A DNA stretch of 6,325 nt from Candidatus Doudnabacteria bacterium (GTDB lineage: Bacteria; Patescibacteriota; Doudnabacteria; UBA920): assembly GCA_016788805.1 (NCBI GenBank), contig JAEUSE010000061.1:1-6325 (forward strand), written 5' to 3'. Below, piece by piece: positions 4,765-6,325 of this stretch. A program made the translations under genes and the position numbers. Position 1 is the first letter of the stretch, and each line of letters begins with the position of its first letter. Under the pieces are notes generated by a model that was not told the DNA's origin, searched no databases, and saw nothing but the letters and a program-made list of their open reading frames with translations.

Positions 4765-5916
4765 ATGACAAAAGAAGTAAAAATGGTTCTCGGGGTTGTA
4801 GCCGTGGTGATAGTCTTTGCCGGCATTGGCTTTCTCTTGCTCAAGCAGCAAAACGATAGCCTCCCCAAAGTAAGCACCGACCAGTCTGAAGCTCTATCCC
4901 GGAGTACACCAAACGTCCGAGGCAAGGCGGACAGCACCATCAAGGTAATTGAGTTTGGCGACATTCAGTGTCCCGCCTGCGCCGCGGTCAACCCGCTCAT
5001 GGACGAGCTGTACAAGCAGTACGGTGACCGCGTATCCTTTACCTTCCGCCACTTCCCGCTACCGATGCATAAAAACGCCTATGCCGGCTCAGACGCGGCC
5101 GAAGCGGCCGGTGAGCAGGGCAAGTTCTGGGAAATGGTAACTAAACTGTATGAAGTACAACCCATATGGGCTGAAACCAGTGACCCGTCCCCAACCTACG
5201 AGAAGCTGGCGCAAGAGCTTGGCTTGAACATGGACCAGTTTAGCAAAGCCTACAACAGCAAAGCGCACCGCAGCCGCATAGACCAAGACAAAGCGGACGG
5301 GCAATATTTAGGAGTAAACGGAACACCGACCTTTTACGTAAACGGTGAGCAAATACTCCAAGGGGGACCCGCTCAAGTAAAAAATAAGATTGATGAACTA
5401 CTTAAAGCAGCAAGTAGCTCAACAGACCAAACAACCGAACAGCCAAAAGACCCACGCTTTCAAGAGCTAAGCAATAAAACCGCCCCGCTCAACGGACAAG
5501 ACAAGCAAGGCGCAAAGTTCGGCTTTATCCGAAGCGTTAAGACTTCCGGCACAACGAGCACCATAACCTTTGATGAAGCCAACTGGCTTGGAGGTGACGA
5601 AGCAGACAAACAGTCAAAAATAGACGCCGGTTGTAACGGAAAGACTCCTCCGGAATCGTGCAATACCCCAAACGCTTTCACGCCCAACGGCTTTTACATA
5701 CACAACCCAAGCTCAACGGTTGTAACGTACACCCTCGCAGTAGACGCACCGCTTAAACTTATTTCACTTGGGCACGACAAAAACCTGGGCCTCGGAATAA
5801 TGAATGCCACTCCGGCCGAACTTGGACAAATGATAGACAAGTACAAAGAAATGGTCGCCTGGGTAAAGTTAGACGGCACCACAGTTACTTATTTAGAAGA
5901 ACAATACAGGCCTTAA
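4765..5916 (+). CDS. Membrane-anchored DsbA-like thiol oxidase with extra C-terminal domain
   Basis: A 383-residue extracytoplasmic oxidoreductase. Residues 7-26 form one hydrophobic helix after a short charged N-terminus, with no clear cleavage site or lipobox, so it is probably an anchor with the rest outside. A linker leads to a DsbA-type thioredoxin domain (about 52-215): active site C69-P-A-C72 after VIEFGDIQCP, a helical insert, and the cis-proline loop GTPTFYVNG with P188. The layout is that of the DsbA/BdbD 'thioredoxin_4' group, which donates disulfides to exported proteins. After a Ser/Thr/Gln-rich linker (216-240) comes an additional domain of about 135 residues (250-383) with FGFIRSV, ITFDEANWLGGDEA, a possible second cysteine pair (C290, C299) and FTPNGFYIHNPS. 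Typical BdbD proteins end soon after the thioredoxin domain. The partner DsbB is directly upstream. No Shine-Dalgarno is visible before ATG 4765. Confidence 0.88.
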   Translation: MTKEVKMVLGVVAVVIVFAGIGFLLLKQQNDSLPKVSTDQSEALSRSTPNVRGKADSTIKVIEFGDIQCPACAAVNPLMDELYKQYGDRVSFTFRHFPLPMHKNAYAGSDAAEAAGEQGKFWEMVTKLYEVQPIWAETSDPSPTYEKLAQELGLNMDQFSKAYNSKAHRSRIDQDKADGQYLGVNGTPTFYVNGEQILQGGPAQVKNKIDELLKAASSSTDQTTEQPKDPRFQELSNKTAPLNGQDKQGAKFGFIRSVKTSGTTSTITFDEANWLGGDEADKQSKIDAGCNGKTPPESCNTPNAFTPNGFYIHNPSSTVVTYTLAVDAPLKLISLGHDKNLGLGIMNATPAELGQMIDKYKEMVAWVKLDGTTVTYLEEQYRP

Positions 5917-5926
5917 CATAATCTCC

Positions 5927-6325
5927 ATGGACTACTCTGAAGAAGCACTTGAACTGCATAAAGAAAAACATGGAAAAATTGAAACCGGTTTAAAAGTCCC
6001 ACTGGAAACGAAAGACGACCTTTCTACCGCCTACACCCCGGGTGTAGCTGCCGTGTGCCAGGCCATATCCGCAAACCCAGCCGAGGCCCGGGAGTTAACC
6101 ATAAAACGCAACACCATAGCCGTAGTAACCGACGGCTCCGCGGTACTCGGACTAGGCAACATTGGCCCACGAGCCGGCTTACCGGTTATGGAAGGTAAAG
6201 CCGCGCTTTTTAAGCGCTTTGCCAACGTGGACGCGTTTCCTATTTGTTTAGACACACAGGACACAGAAGAAATTATTAAAGCCGTAAAACAAATTGCGCC
6301 GGTGTTTGGCGGTATAAACCTGGAA
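5927..6325 (+). CDS. Malic enzyme, N-terminal part (cut by window end)
   Basis: The first 133 codons of an NAD(P)-dependent malic enzyme, which oxidatively decarboxylates malate to pyruvate in the cytosol. It starts MDYSEEALELHKEKHGK and shows the family's N-terminal domain: TAYTPGVAAVC with the likely catalytic Y36, the stretch IAVVTDGSAVLGLGNIGPRAG (64-84), VMEGKAALFK with the likely catalytic K91, and CLDTQDTEEI, ending at FGGINLE, part of the metal-binding FGGINLED motif. The start and high similarity to the compact bacterial MaeB/YtsJ type are clear, but the cofactor-binding domain, which would tell NAD from NADP preference, and any C-terminal phosphotransacetylase-like domain lie outside the window. 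ATG 5927 is 10 bases after the dsbA stop, suggesting co-transcription; no Shine-Dalgarno is seen. It is the first recognisable carbon-metabolism gene here and has no obvious link to disulfide formation. Confidence 0.92.
   Translation, partial: MDYSEEALELHKEKHGKIETGLKVPLETKDDLSTAYTPGVAAVCQAISANPAEARELTIKRNTIAVVTDGSAVLGLGNIGPRAGLPVMEGKAALFKRFANVDAFPICLDTQDTEEIIKAVKQIAPVFGGINLE

Noticed and set aside
1..6325. CRISPR arrays, insertion sequences, rRNA or stop-codon recoding
   Set aside because: No regularly spaced repeats, transposase motifs or rRNA signatures are seen, and all genes read through in the standard code.

Overview
The window reads as a compact piece of a bacterial chromosome using the standard code (no UGA needs to be recoded). 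The best guess is a Patescibacteria/CPR-type genome. The clues are the TruB variant with an AGRLDPMAEGLLL-type catalytic motif, the short intergenic gaps, the weak or absent Shine-Dalgarno sequences, and the mix of a CtpE-like P-type ATPase, a small DsbB, a membrane-anchored DsbA and a malic enzyme. This placement rests on remembered family patterns, not on a search, and should be taken as moderate confidence only.

Layout. Positions 1-171 hold no convincing gene, but contain several small inverted repeats and the terminator of the tRNA. A tRNA-Glu (anticodon CTC, CCA encoded) lies on the minus strand at 172-246, with a structured leader and an extended -10 promoter upstream. Positions 247-436 form the divergent intergenic region. 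All remaining genes are on the plus strand: a low-molecular-weight phosphatase family protein (437-964) with an apparently leaderless promoter; TruB (980-1747); a ten-TM P-type ATPase (1803-4151); a weak terminator-like hairpin; a clear sigma70-type promoter; DsbB (4287-4733); an anchored DsbA with an extra C-terminal domain (4765-5916); and the start of a malic enzyme (5927 onward, cut by the window end).

How the genes relate. DsbB and DsbA are a functional pair: the anchored extracytoplasmic thiol oxidase forms disulfides and the quinone-linked membrane protein reoxidises it. The malic enzyme follows by 10 bases and is probably co-transcribed by position only. LMW-PTP and TruB are 15 bases apart and probably share a transcript with the ATPase; no functional link among these three is evident.

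No wholly new system is evident. The points most worth following up are the fused C-terminal domain of DsbA, a perfect 9-bp palindrome embedded in frame within truB, the Glu-to-Gln change in the ATPase M4 ion-site motif, the leaderless geometry of the first gene, and the hairpins on either side of the tRNA.
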